DNA of 64,000 bases from Prosapia bicincta (taxonomy: Eukaryota; Arthropoda; Insecta; Hemiptera; Cercopidae). Positions 13,155 to 24,820 of this stretch are shown here, piece by piece. A program made the position numbers and the translations under genes. Where the stretch lies: positions 89,466,542 through 89,530,541 of the forward strand of contig JBAIZL010000003.1 in the NCBI GenBank assembly GCA_036971475.1, given 5' to 3'. Within the stretch, counting starts at the first letter, position 1; every line of letters begins with the position of its first letter. The notes under the pieces are model-generated. The model was not told the DNA's origin. It did not search any database and saw nothing but the letters and a program-made list of their open reading frames with translations.

Positions 13155-13544
13155 ATGAAGTGTTCATACCTGAGACCAACAGTTAACCGGATTACTGATG
13201 AATCCATAGCAGTTGTTCTCTACTGGAGAACCTTAGATGAGATGAAACTTTTTTGTCACAATTACAGCCTTAGGAAAATAAAAACTTGTAAGAGTGTGCC
13301 CGTAAAGGATCATTAGGTGCTACATGCACTACCAATTTTGCGGGCATACAGAAAGCAACTGGTAATGGCAGCGCATCGCAAACTTGAGTCGCTATTAGAA
13401 AAGTTGCTAGTCGGTTTACAGGATTGTTCATATAAAGTTACTAGTTTAGATGTCAGAGGATCACACGTTCTTGTGTATATTTTAAGAAAAGAAGCTACAA
13501 AAACGTTACAAAAAAGACAATTTAGTGTACGGGGTGTGCTATAA
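13155..13544 (+). pseudogene. Unrecognised ORF broken by one in-frame TAG
   Basis: From ATG at 13155 the frame runs 53 codons to TAG at 13314-13316, then stays open for 75 more codons to a stop after 13541. The second part is basic and helical in character (for example HRKLESLLEKLLVGLQ) and base composition is less AT-rich than the flanks. I do not recognise the family. A single stop in about 129 codons of AT-rich DNA suggests a recently broken gene or retro-copy fragment, but chance is possible. No terminal repeats were found around it. Confidence 0.3.
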
Positions 13545-14329
13545 CGTCATTCATGCGAGACAAAGTCAGTACATTGCTGTGCAAAACTTATGAAATTACC
13601 CACACCAATTTTTTAATTATTATATTATGAGCATTAGCAGTTACGACTACCTTTTAAGTCGAACATTTGAGAACATCAAGAAAAAAACAACTAATTGGCG
13701 AGAACCGATTTCATTTGGAGAAAGATTAACAATAACACTCAGCTAAATTTAATTTGCTCATTTAATATGTATTTCTGTTTATGTATAACTGCAAAACGTA
13801 AAATAACATTACTTTATATTGACTAATAAAATTAGGTTTTAAACAAATACAGTTGAGCAAGAGTTTACAGCATGTTGTGACCGGAGCAACTCTAGTTTCT
13901 GTCTCACTTGCTAGTCGCGTTGCTATCACTTCACTATGAATATGTGCCTTCAACTCTATATGCTGTAAAAACAACTCAAATTTACGTTGCGTTGTCGTCA
14001 CTAGTTGCCTTCTGTATGTCCGAAGCCTAAGACTCCAGAAGAGAACAACCCAACTTTAGATCAATCTGCAAGTTTTACTGCGGCTTTGGATATACCAGCG
14101 ATCCGGATAACTGTTAGTTAGAGATCTGAGCACTTCATTCTCCAAAACTTAGCAAGTTGCCAAAACGTTGCCTAAGTTAAAATGAATATTTATCGAATCG
14201 TTATGTACTTTATTTCACAAAAAACGTATTTTGTACATTTAAATAAACCATTTGTATCGGGAATATAAACAGAAATTCAGTTTGAGGGTGACATACTTAT
14301 GTTTCTATTGGGTGCACTTAGTTAAAAAA
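13545..14329. other. Unrecognised spacer
   Basis: No convincing gene. The minus-strand ORF at 13762-14001 has no recognisable motif. Confidence 0.45.
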
Positions 14330-14825
14330 AAAAACGTTAGTTTGAAGCGAACGCAATTAAACGAAAAATATTCCTTTCTTGTGAAATGAGTGTCACCTTA
14401 ATTAGCTTTTTGTAAATTGTTGGACGAGAGGAGAAGAATGTCGCTCTTTTCTTGTCCCAGAGCGTTCCATCTCCTGCTAATTTATAAACACAAGTTTTCC
14501 TTGTTTTGAAACATAATTTTTGACCGTATTTTATCTATTCAAATACAGTCCTACGTATGTTGTATATATTTTTTATAAAATACACTTAAAGCCAGAATAT
14601 AAAATAGTCCAAATGAGGAGTACAATACACGTACTTTACCACGAACTCTATTAGTTCCATTTAATTAAAGACAGAAAATGAAGTTTTGAAGCTAATATAA
14701 ATTTAAATTTAAATTTAATCGAGAACAATTCCTTCTATTAGAAATTAGTTTGCCTTAATTGAATTTTGTTAATCGTTGGACGAGATAAGAACCCAAGAAA
14801 GTTGTTCGCTCATTTCTTGTTTACG
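14330..14825 (+). repeat. Diverged direct repeat pair
   Basis: 14330-14455 and 14680-14825 share the order AATTCCTTCT or ATTCCTTTCT, CCTTAATT, TTTTGT, ATTGTTGGACGAGA or TCGTTGGACGAGA, and TCGCTCTTTTCTTGT or TCGCTCATTTCTTGT. Two old copies of one element in the same orientation, about 350 bp apart. Confidence 0.65.
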
Positions 14826-15210
14826 AAAACTTGGTATAATTCTTTAAAAAGAAAGAAACTCAAAAGACTTCCGGCTGTTTTAAGGTTCTAAAGAAAAAAT
14901 CCGATTTTTGGTAACAGTTTGTTTTTAGACAAGTTACTACTCTCAGATAAGAAATGCCATTTTCCCCCTTTCCAGGGTCGTTTTTGCTGACGTAGGTTTT
15001 ACACAATCATACCACTTTAAAGACGTGTTTTTAGATTAAATAAAGAAATCATTGACAATGGTTTTTCACCAACTTTTTCTTCGTGCAATAATCCATTGTC
15101 AAATGTTAGCAGTTCTAGCTATGACCTTGTTCACATATGTTCCAACAGTCCTATAGCCGTTTTATAAAAAAACAAGCTAGATTCTTCAATTACATGCCTT
15201 TTCCCCGCTG
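14826..15210. other. Spacer before the 53-bp satellite
   Basis: Nothing recognised. The upstream part of the forward ORF that starts at 15137 lies here and gains its length only from the satellite. Confidence 0.5.
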
Positions 15211-17219
15211 CTCTCCTCCCAACAGCGTGTCTCTTATCCGTTGTTCCAGCAATATATTTCTATCTCTCCTACCAACAGCGTGTCTCTTATCCGTTGTTCC
15301 AGCAATATATTTCTATCTCTCCTACCAACAGCGTGTCTCTTATCCGTTGTTCCAGCAATATATTTTTATCTCTCCTACCAACAGCGTGTCTCTTATCCGT
15401 TGTTCCAGCAATATATTTTTATCTCTCCTCCCAACAGCGTGTCTCTTATCCGTTGTTCCAGCAATATATTTTTATCTCTCCTCCCAACAGCGTGTCTCTT
15501 ATCCGTTGTTCCAGCAATATATTTCTATCTCTCCTACCAACAGCGTGTCTCTTATCCGTTGTTCCAGCAATATATTTCTATCTCTCCTACCAACAGCGTG
15601 TCTCTTATCCGTTGTTCCAGCAATATATTTTTATCTCTCCTACCAACAGCGGGTCTCTTATCCGTTGTTCCAGCAATATATTTTTATCTCTCCTCCCAAC
15701 AGCGTGTCTCTTATCCGTTGTTCCAGCAATATATTTTTATCTCTCCTCCCAACAGCGTGTCTCTTATCCGTTGTTCCAGCAATATATTTTTATCTCTCCT
15801 CCCAACAGCGTGTCTCTTATCCGTTGTTCCAGCAATATATTTTTATCTCTCCTCCCAACAGCGTGTCTCTTATCCGTTGTTCCAGCAATATATTTTTATC
15901 TCTCCTCCCAACAGCGTGTCTCTTATCCGTTGTTCCAGCAATATATTTTTATCTCTCCTCCCAACAGCGTGTCTCTTATCCGTTGTTCCAGCAATATATT
16001 TTTATCTCTCCTCCCAACAGCGTGTCTCTTATCCGTTGTTCCAGCAATATATTTCTATCTCTCCTACCAACAGCGTGTCTCTTATCCGTTGTTCCAGCAA
16101 TATATTTTTATCTCTCCTACCAACAGCGGGTCTCTTATCCGTTGTTCCAGCAATATATTTTTATCTCTCCTACCAACAGCGGGTCTCTTATCCGTTGTTC
16201 CAGCAATATATTTTTATCTCTCCTCCCAACAGCGTGTCTCTTATCCGTTGTTCCAGCAATATATTTTTATCTCTCCTCCCAACAGCGTGTCTCTTATCCG
16301 TTGTTCCAGCAATATATTTTTATCTCTCCTCTCAACAGCGTGTCTCTTATCCGTTGTTCCAGCAATATATTTCTATCTCTCCTACCAACAGCGTGTCTTT
16401 TGTCCGTTGTTCCAGCAATATATTTCTATCTCTCCTACCAACAGCGTGTCTCTTATCCGTTGTTCCAGCAATATATTTTTATCTCTCCTACCAACAGCGG
16501 GTCTCTTATCCGTTGTTCCAGCAATATATTTTTATCTCTCCTCCCAACAGCGTGTCTCTTATCCGTTGTTCCAGCAATATATTTTTATCTCTCCTCCCAA
16601 CAGCGTGTCTCTTATCCGTTGTTCCAGCAATATATTTTTATCTCTCCTACCAACAGCGGGTCTCTTATCCGTTGTTCCAGCAATATATTTTTATCTCTCC
16701 TCCCAACAGCGTGTCTCTTATCCGTTGCTCCAGCAATATATTTCTATCACTCCTACTAACAGGTTGTGTCTTATCCGTTGTTCCAGCAATATATTTCTAT
16801 CTCTCCTACCAGCAGCGTGTCTCTTATCCGTTGTTCCAGCAATATATTTTTATCTCTCCTCCCAACAGCGTGTCTCTTATCCGTTGTTCCAGCAATATAT
16901 TTTTATCTCTCCTCCCAACAGCGTGTCTCTTATTCGTTGTTCCAGCAATATATTTTTATCTCTCCTCCCAACAGCGTGTCTCTTATCCGTTGTTCCAGCA
17001 ATATATTTCTATCTCTCCTACCAGCAGCGTGTCTCTTATCCGTTGTTCCAGCAATATATTTTTATCTCTCCTCCCAACAGCGTGTCTCTTATCCGTTGTT
17101 CCAGCAATATATTTTTATCTCTCCTCCCAACAGCGTGTCTCTTATCCGTTGTTCCAGCAATATATTTCTATCTCTCCTACCAACAGCGGGTCTCTTATCC
17201 GTTGTTCCAGCAATATATT
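15211..17219 (+). repeat. 53-bp satellite array, about 2.0 kb
   Basis: Units begin GTTGTTCCAGCAATATATTT and carry AACAGCGTGTCTCTTATCC. First start 15240 to last start 17201 is 1961 bp, exactly 37 x 53, with partial units at both ends. Variants include TCCTCCCAAC/TCCTACCAAC, ATTTTTATC/ATTTCTATC and AGCGTGTC/AGCGGGTC. The unit has no stop codon in any forward frame, so three overlapping forward ORFs of 540-665 codons arise, each repeating every 53 residues. Similar conceptual proteins in all three frames are what a stop-free non-triplet repeat gives, so I treat this as satellite DNA and not a gene. Confidence 0.96.
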
Positions 17220-17254
17220 TCTTATACATTCATTTTAACTTTATATTGTACGTT

Positions 17255-17660
17255 AAATAAAGTAATATAACTCATGCGTTAAAACAGCTGTTATACAAAC
17301 TAACCTAAACACACACACAAATTGTTCCATTAACTCTTATTTGCACACAGTTTAAGTATCAGCTGTAACAGATAGCGGGATTACCGCCATCTTTAGATTA
17401 TTAGTTACATCTATATTAGTAATTCTTAATTTGAATATAAGTGACTGAATTATCGGACAGAAAAGTAGGCTGTAGCATGTTTAATCTTTTTTTAATATAA
17501 ATTTAGCTCAATCGGCCTACAAATATGTCAGATTCTTTCCAGTAGTAAATCCAATAACGTCCTATAGTTTCACGTCGATCGGATGAACGGAATATGAAGG
17601 CATAAACGACATACAATAATTTGTATTCATAAAGATAGAATACACGTGAATGTATTTACC
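17255..17660 (+). repeat. Dispersed repeat A, copy 2
   Basis: Second copy of the family at 12500-12912, same orientation, lying immediately after the 53-bp satellite. Contains an extra CA-rich insert near 17310. Confidence 0.7.
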
Positions 17661-18329
17661 TAACAATGCCATGACTACCGCTTCGTGCAATCCATCCGGT
17701 TTCGGCTTTCCACTGTAGTTATATCTGTGAGTGTTAAAGCAGTCACGTCACTACTTTACAATATGCGATCAGCTGTTTCTGACTGCAACAATAAAAGCTG
17801 TTCACTGTCAACACAACATTAACCCAGTTTATGTGACCAGATTTTATGTTAAAACTTGCCATGTTCGTAAAATGTTTTAGTCATTTCTGGCAGACTTTAT
17901 TATGGTTTTTTATGGCCTGACTCCTTCCACTATTTTCCACCACTTCCGCTGAAAATATTATTTCGGAATGAGAAGATCCTTTTCATCAAACACAACTTTT
18001 AGTGTTTTGTTTACAAACACGGTTAGGACGAGTTTTTAAATAAAATAAAACATTGTTTTCCCAATTTAATCTCATAATGGTGTTGTAATGCTTTAAATTA
18101 GATTCAATGCTCCATTATTATTTTGACTTCTACCCAAGAGTGAGCTACAGTTTGACTTATTACAAACCTAGAAAGGATGTCTTACTTTGAACAAGAATAT
18201 AGTAATAATTAAAACAGAGAAAAACTGCAAAAAAGAGAATGAAAGTAATAAACTTGTGGAATATATCCTCCAAGATTCGGAACCAGGTTATCTTTTATCT
18301 TTTCTCGATTATGTGTGAAATCGTGGAGT
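17661..18329. other. Unrecognised spacer
   Basis: Mixed AT-rich DNA with no supported feature. Confidence 0.45.
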
Positions 18330-18860
18330 TGTACTATTTCCAAAAATGCATTGCTGTTGAACATTTCCAAAATTCCTAGAGCACTGTTTCAAAAATCCTC
18401 GATTTTCTCCATTTCAATTAACCATTAAAAAAATTTTTTTTGTGAAGTTTCACTTTCAAAAACATCATGGAGCTTGGCTATAAACAAAATGTTTATACTT
18501 GATCGTTTCCAAAAATCTGGTAGCTTGAATATTTTCAAAACTATTGGAGCTTTGCCACATCTAAACCATCCCGGAGTTTGGCCACCTCTAGATATTCTTG
18601 TAGTGTCTATTCTAAAAAAAATCTTTAAATTCGACATTTAGAAAAACCGTCTAGCTTTATAATGAAAAAATATAAAGGCTCAATATTTTCAAAAAATCTG
18701 CACTAATTTTGAAAATTAAACAAATTCTGAAACGATCATTTAAAAAATCCCTTAGCTTGGCCATTTAAGGAATCCTGCAACCGGCCATTTCGTGGAATTG
18801 ATCGATGGTTTTAAAAATATCCGGAAACTCGACTATTCTCAAAAATCCTATAGATTAACA
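18330..18860 (+). repeat. Highly diverged minisatellite, unit near 30 bp
   Basis: Phrases like TTTCCAAAAATCC and GAGCTTGGCCAT recur roughly every 30 bp (for example near 18340, 18365, 18390, 18460, 18508, 18530, 18570, 18750, 18780 and 18840). Units have drifted heavily, so this is the relic of an old array. Confidence 0.6.
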
Positions 18861-20600
18861 GTGCCCACAATATTTCCCGACAGTTCCCAGAGTGCAGAGG
18901 CCGCAGGAGGGGAGCGAAATTCATCGGACCGGAACTACTGCAACGATCGATGGTTTTAATCTGCAGTTAAAGCCCCAAAAATAGCCCTTTGCCTTCAGAT
19001 ATGTAACTCCCTATTCCGACCCCTTCCGTTCTAACCATAAAAGCCGTTAATTAAAAGTTTATTAAGTCCCCTTTTATGTACTTATCATGTGCCTAATGCA
19101 ACGCATAAATACGTTTGCTTTTGCAAGAGACTTCCCAATATAGCTACGGATTATATTTTTTAGGTTGTAGACAATTCATTAAGTATGTACAGTTTATTTT
19201 TCATTCGAGAAATTTGCAAAACCTTTAAATGGTTTAATTTTTAAGACTTCAAGGGGACTGAAGGAAATATTTACACGCTTTGTACTTTAAACCGATAATA
19301 CGTTAAAATTAGATACTTACAAAATATTTACATAATCATGTTAGAAGCATATGACGAATTTTATTTAAGCATATTACTATGCTGGAAGATTCCTCAGTTT
19401 CTATAAGAATTACAATAATTGTACAATTATTAGCTATTGTTGCCTATAGTGGTAATAAAATTAGAAAAGTGGTTCCTACTTGTGGAAAGGTATTTCTATT
19501 GAAACATTTCTGTTTGCAAATGTCAGAAACTGACGTTAGATAAATTTGTATTTTAATGTAGTTCTTCGTTATGATCAATCTTCGTAAGAACAGAAAACAA
19601 TTCGAAACAGCTGTCATTTGTTTACGGGAGAAAAACCAGAAGAACAATAAATATAATAATGACGCAACCAGTTCACGTAAGAATAACAATAATAAAACGT
19701 TAGAAATAAAGTCAAAGTAAAAATAAAAAACTTCTAACTAGAGACGTAAAGCTAATAAAGATGACAAATATTCTAATTTCATTTAAGAAACTTGATGATT
19801 GGTAAATGACTGATCAAGAAAATAAACAAACGGAAAATAAACTTCCAGATATAGAACTCATTATAAGCACAATATGAAATACGAATGAATACATCCAGTT
19901 GAGTAAATACACTTTGTATTCAGTCATTTCAAATACTATGGGAATTAAGTCTCTAATGGCGGGAAAAGACCTGGAGGAATTACAACCACGATAAGAAAAT
20001 TACCAAATCAATTTCTGTGGGAAAAAGCTAAAAAGAGAACAGAGTGAAAAAAATAAAGTAACGCAAAGTAAAGTGAGTTGAAAGGGAGGATGATTAGATC
20101 TTTGCAGGTTAAAATAATAAAAAGAATAAAATGTGGGAAATAAAAGTAGATTTGAAAAATTATTTTAATTGAAATTTTTAACAGCAGACGTGAAATTTGT
20201 TCAATACCATTTCCCACTGGCATAATAAGGAATAATGTTTAGGAAAGAATTACTAATAAAAACAAAGCATTGTACCTTATTCAAACTATCCATAAATTTA
20301 ATAAAGTTACGTATTGCTAAGAAAGTAATGTGTATTTCTTTAATAATTTGATTTCTCTCCTCGTAATCTGATCTCAAAAGGCGCGCTCGGACATTAAGCT
20401 CTTCCTCAGCTGTTCCTAATCGAACCAACCTCGAATAATATAACCTCCTTACTTATGGAGTCAGTTAACCTTTTTACAACCTACAAGATCTAGCTGGGTT
20501 ATCGCCAGTTGTAATGACAAATCATCTCTCGACTAGTTCTATGTTAGAAAAAGGGTGCCTTATGCATAATGCACGGCCTGGGCGGGCTTATTGGGTTCGG
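18861..20600. other. Mostly unrecognised spacer
   Basis: A slightly GC-richer patch at 18870-19030 has no convincing coding frame. The minus ORFs at 19444-19689, 20008-20223 and 20201-20428 lack recognisable motifs. Nothing else supported. Confidence 0.45.
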
Positions 20601-21060
20601 TTGCGGACTTTAATATTTTTTACAACGAGAACAATTTCCAATTCGCCTCCGGGTATAATTATGCAATAAACATTTTACAAAAGCAGGTTTAAGTTTGAAT
20701 CGAATCTTTAGTGCGCCTAGATTGACAGTAATAATAGTGTTAGCTATCGACAGCCCAGACGTAATCGATATCGGCAAAAGAGAAATAACACCTGGTTCGA
20801 GAAAGCTCTCGAGATGGGCTTTAAGTGTCACAGTTATCTACTGCAATTATTCGTTTTCACGAAAACGTATAAGAATTTTGCAATTCCTCCAAACGTGAGT
20901 GACACGCTGAAATTTATGGGCTGTGCTAACGTTTCGGACGTCCGTTAATTAAATAAATAAAAATGCTAGCTTTAATTAAGAATGTAAGAAAGTGCTCAGG
21001 CAGGAGGGTCTCCTCTTCAGACGAGAAAGTTTACTCCCGAAATACTTAATGTTAATTGTC
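20601..21060. other. GC-elevated island, exon or conserved element candidate
   Basis: Base composition rises above the flanks. On the plus strand a frame is open from an AG-terminated tract near 20686 to a GTGAGT donor-like site near 20894. The minus strand is also open at 20610-20831. Openness on both strands makes coding ambiguous. A contained TTCGAGAAAGCTCTCGA is nearly palindromic. 20900-21060 continues with TTAATTAA-type motifs that could be regulatory. No family recognised. Confidence 0.25.
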
Positions 21061-21424
21061 GAAAGGGAGAAGTAGGCTTGTGCGTGACGAAGAAAAGGAG
21101 GGGCAGTTTTTAAAGAAAGATATTAAGACGTCAACTTTTCGAAATAGTTCGTTTTCATTTGCGTCTAAAATATTAAAAAAAAATATTTTGTACTTGTATT
21201 TTTATTTAGTAAAATTTTGTGTAAAGTTCGCTTAATTTACAATATTAAATTTATATAGTTTTGAGCTTAACATTTGGTGGTTATAATATACTTCAAAGGT
21301 GCCCGAGACCCGCTTGATGGGAGTAAACATTTCTACTGTGATGTAGTATATTAAAGTGTATACTACAGCAAGCTATACAATATTATCAAACGTACTAGCT
21401 TCACTTACTTTATTAGTGTTTGAG

Positions 21425-21755
21425 CGTTTCGGAACGTATGTGCCATCTTCAGATTACAACTAATTAGTTAGCATCATTGAAGTCCCTAGAATGTGAACCC
21501 ATTGTCCAGGCAGCTAACCTCATCTCTTTTTTATCAGATTTGGTTCACTTATTCATTCGTATAATAATGGTAAATTAGTTAAAAGATAGATATGTGAAAA
21601 GTGACCCAGATATTGGGGTACACATGTAGGTGTGAATGTTGTTTTCCTCTAAGCGTTCTTGTAAATGGGTCGCAGTATTTTTGTTATCTTGAAGTGTTGA
21701 TAAATTAATTTGGAATTAGTTTTTATTCTGAAGATGGCATATATGTTCCGATACA
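21425..21755. mobile_element. Inverted-arm remnant with hammerhead-like arms
   Basis: Arms at 21425-21461 (minus) and 21719-21755 (plus) are inverted copies. Each reads CTGAAGATGGCA, then TACGTTCCGAAACGC or TATGTTCCGATACACG. CTGANGA with stem and GAAA is the hammerhead core pattern, though helices I and III are not convincing here. Likely a degraded PLE-type terminus pair. The roughly 260 bp between the arms has nothing recognisable. Confidence 0.5.
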
Positions 21756-21790
21756 CGAAATAATGCTATAGTTTTAATATTGTTTTAAAG

Positions 21791-23052
21791 AAAAGTTTTG
21801 TTTCAAAATAATATTTTTTATATTATAGTTTTGAAATTACGTTGTAAACTTATACATTGCACTCTTGGTTAAGGATTTTTTAATTAAATAACACCGCCAA
21901 TGAAAAGCTTCACGGCTAATTAAAAAACTTATATAAGTTTGATAAGCTAATAAAGGTTATTAATGAGTTTATAATATTTTTATGACATTGTGGTTTTTGT
22001 AATATAATTAAATTTTTAATGAGTATTGCAGATTAATTCCAAGAAGTAATGTCTCTAGAGAGTATAGGGGCTTTTCGTAACAAAAGGTTGATGTATTCAA
22101 GATTTATTATGGAATGTTTAGTAACCATATTTTTGTAAGATGGTTATCAAGTAAGATGACTATCACTTACATAAGTAAATACTATATAAGTAGGATTAAT
22201 TACACACAAATCTCTATTAGATGATAGGAGGCGGGAACATTGCATTATGTGTGGAGTGGGATGTACCTAAGGAACACCTACTCTCTATTGGAGTTGAAAA
22301 GAGGTGTTTTTATGTACGAAAGAGGGTAAAGATGTACAGTTTTAAGTAGAACTAACAGAAGGACAAAATGTTCCACTCATACTGGAATAGGGAAACATTA
22401 TGATTCGAGTAGGCAGGGACGTGTACTTGTAGGACAGCTTGCAACCGGGGCGAAGGAAGTTTTTCCACTACCTTGTCTTCTAGGCTACTTATTATAGCAT
22501 TGTTCCAGCTTTTACAGTTTTAAAGATTTTTAATAAACCTTCCCGGATTTTCACGATAAAATTCGGACTTGACGCAAGGTGGGTGTTTCCCTTGTACGCA
22601 TAACTTTATTCCTAATAAGAATAAAGATTTTTGTTGAAAGCCAACAAAGATTAATTTAGAAAGTAAAGTATTTCAAGTTCTGAAAGGCAACCTAGGATTA
22701 TAACAAACAAGTGGGATATCAAGGGCGATATATTATTAATTTTTATAAATTACATAATTTTATAACTTTCGGAGTTAAAAAATAAATATTTGGGGATGGT
22801 TTCATCGCGCCATAAATCGTTCAATATATGGGGATCATACGCATAGTCTAATTATTTAATTAGTCGTTTCGGTTTAGTTTAGTAATGTTTTTGCTACCCC
22901 AGTGGCCGAAGATAGATAGATTGCTGTTCTTTGTTCCAGCTGGTGTTATCAATCTCGTCGCTTTGTGTTCAGCTATTGCTTCTTCGATCAGCAAAACCAG
23001 TCTGAAATAGTGAAAGTCTGAATTGCTCGCACAAAATGCCCCGAATAAAATC

Positions 23053-23054
<2 letters not shown>
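21791..23054. other. Unrecognised spacer
   Basis: AT-rich DNA without supported genes or repeats. Confidence 0.45.

Positions 23055-23146
<92 letters not shown>
23055..23146. repeat. Compound CT/TA microsatellite
   Basis: CT dinucleotides at 23055-23091 followed by AT dinucleotides at 23095-23146. The minus-strand ORF across it is a repeat artefact of Ile-Tyr and Arg-Glu. Confidence 0.97.
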
Positions 23147-23148
<2 letters not shown>

Positions 23149-23480
23149 TTGAAGAGCTTATTAGCTCCCCACTCATAGTTTTTTTCTGTAATATTCTTAT
23201 TTAAACTTTTACCAAGATTAACCAACAAGCATTTCTATAAGTACACACTTTTCCTATATATATCATATACAAATTTTCAATTATTAATAAAATACTATTT
23301 ATTCATCCAAATTTTTTAGAAATAACATTTTGCTTTCCAAATTTTTAATAAAATAATATCCTTTTTTACTTCAGAGGTAAATATTAAAATCACGGAGAAA
23401 ACCGCTGAACTTTAAAAATAATACAAATTATTGATTTGATTTTTTAAAATTTAAAAAGCCTTTTGAACTAATAATAAATA

Positions 23481-23720
23481 CATGCATCCCAACAGAAGTT
23501 CAAAATCTAGTTATTATGAATGGCAAGAAAGTGATGGAGCAGTGGAACAAGCTAAGGGAAAGCGAGGATGTAGACGGAATGCAGCCTGTCGAGATATTAC
23601 ATTCCGGAAGCTGCGATGAAGGCCGTCTCGCCACGGACATTCCACGTTGACGCGACCCACCACACTGTCACTTCTGTAGAGCAACCATCAGAGCGTGTCT
23701 AGTTAGCATATGCAAGTGAC
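23481..23720 (+). other. GC-rich island with a 45-codon ORF
   Basis: ATG at about 23482 opens a 45-codon basic ORF ending near 23622. The minus strand is open too, across about 23515-23680. Composition stands out from the flanks. No family recognised. It could be an exon fragment or a conserved non-coding element. Confidence 0.2.
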
Positions 23721-24021
23721 AAATGCCTCGTGCTGAAATATGTCTTTGTGATTGACGCAGCCGTCTTATCTTACAGAAAATGTAACTTGAATGGTTTATT
23801 TTCACAGATTCCATTTACAACGCTATAACGTTCTATTAAAATACCAGTTACAAATTTTTCGGACTAAATAGTATTGTTTTTTGTAGTCTTAAGATTAAAT
23901 CTTATAACTGATGTTTAACCGAAACGATTTGTATTAAAGTTATCACTAGATTTGGTCGACACGTGTAATCTCCCACAGTTAGAAACCAACTCCTTTAATG
24001 ATTTTAAAAGAACTATTTTAA

Positions 24022-24263
24022 TATTTGTTGATTCCATCTTCACGTCAGCTACTAGTTATCACTAAACACTTTTAATGTTTCTAAACTTGCCTATAGTAGC
24101 ACTTACTTTGTTTGTAGATGACGGCCGTTTCTGTAACCATTATTGAGTTACGGTTCGAGTTGACAATGGGACACATCTCCTGAAACGACCGTCCTCAACA
24201 AATATAAGTGCTACTATAGGCAGCTTAGAAACATTTAAAAGTGTTTAGTGAGAACTATTTTAA
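24022..24263. mobile_element. Foldback element with 75-bp inverted arms
   Basis: 24055-24131 and 24182-24255 are inverted copies about 85% identical by eye, sharing CACTAAACACTTTTAA, GCCTATAGTAGCACTTA and CCGTTTC-type segments around a 50-bp loop. A 13-bp direct repeat AGAACTATTTTAA at 24009-24021 and 24251-24263 looks like a target-site duplication. The transcript would form a long hairpin. A related half-copy lies at 26090-26150. Confidence 0.7.
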
Positions 24264-24820
24264 ACTAATACGGGAAAATCCCGTGAACATAGAAGTGTCT
24301 GGCCACTGAAGAAAGGTATTCTAATAGTTATTTAAGTAAAATCTATAGAATTCAGCTTTAATACTATAGGGTAAGTACAGTTACAATTTATTAAAGTGTA
24401 AGAGTGTGTGGCAATGGATGACGTGTTTCCAATATTAATCCACAGAAAATATAAATAATTACACTTTATCATTCGACAAAATTAAATTGGTATTTTATAC
24501 ACCTCTGCTACTTGTTACCTGTCACGAGCCAAACTCATTCTAGTCCATCGTTCTTACATGTGCTGTGAGCATGCGCAGAGAAACTTTCAGCTTTTATAAA
24601 ATAACGAACGTTTGCGTTCCCTGACTATAAGACTACAAATATGGATTGTATAATTTAAAGTTCTCTGTTTTACATTAATTAAATAGAAATATTCAGATGT
24701 ATAAAATATACAATATTTCCAGTTACGCGACAAATATTTTAATCTATTTATAAGCACTGTAAAAAAAAGACAACTTATTATAAACTTATTAAATAGGTTT
24801 TATAACAACTAATTATAGAC
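24256..24820. other. Unrecognised spacer
   Basis: Nothing supported. Confidence 0.45.

Noticed and set aside
15137..17270. Three long overlapping forward ORFs of 540-665 codons
   Set aside because: They are one 53-bp satellite read in three frames. Equal openness in all frames and no non-repeat domain argue against a gene.
22860..23228. 122-codon minus ORF
   Set aside because: Its centre is a TA and CT microsatellite (Ile-Tyr and Arg-Glu runs), and the ends have no recognisable domain.
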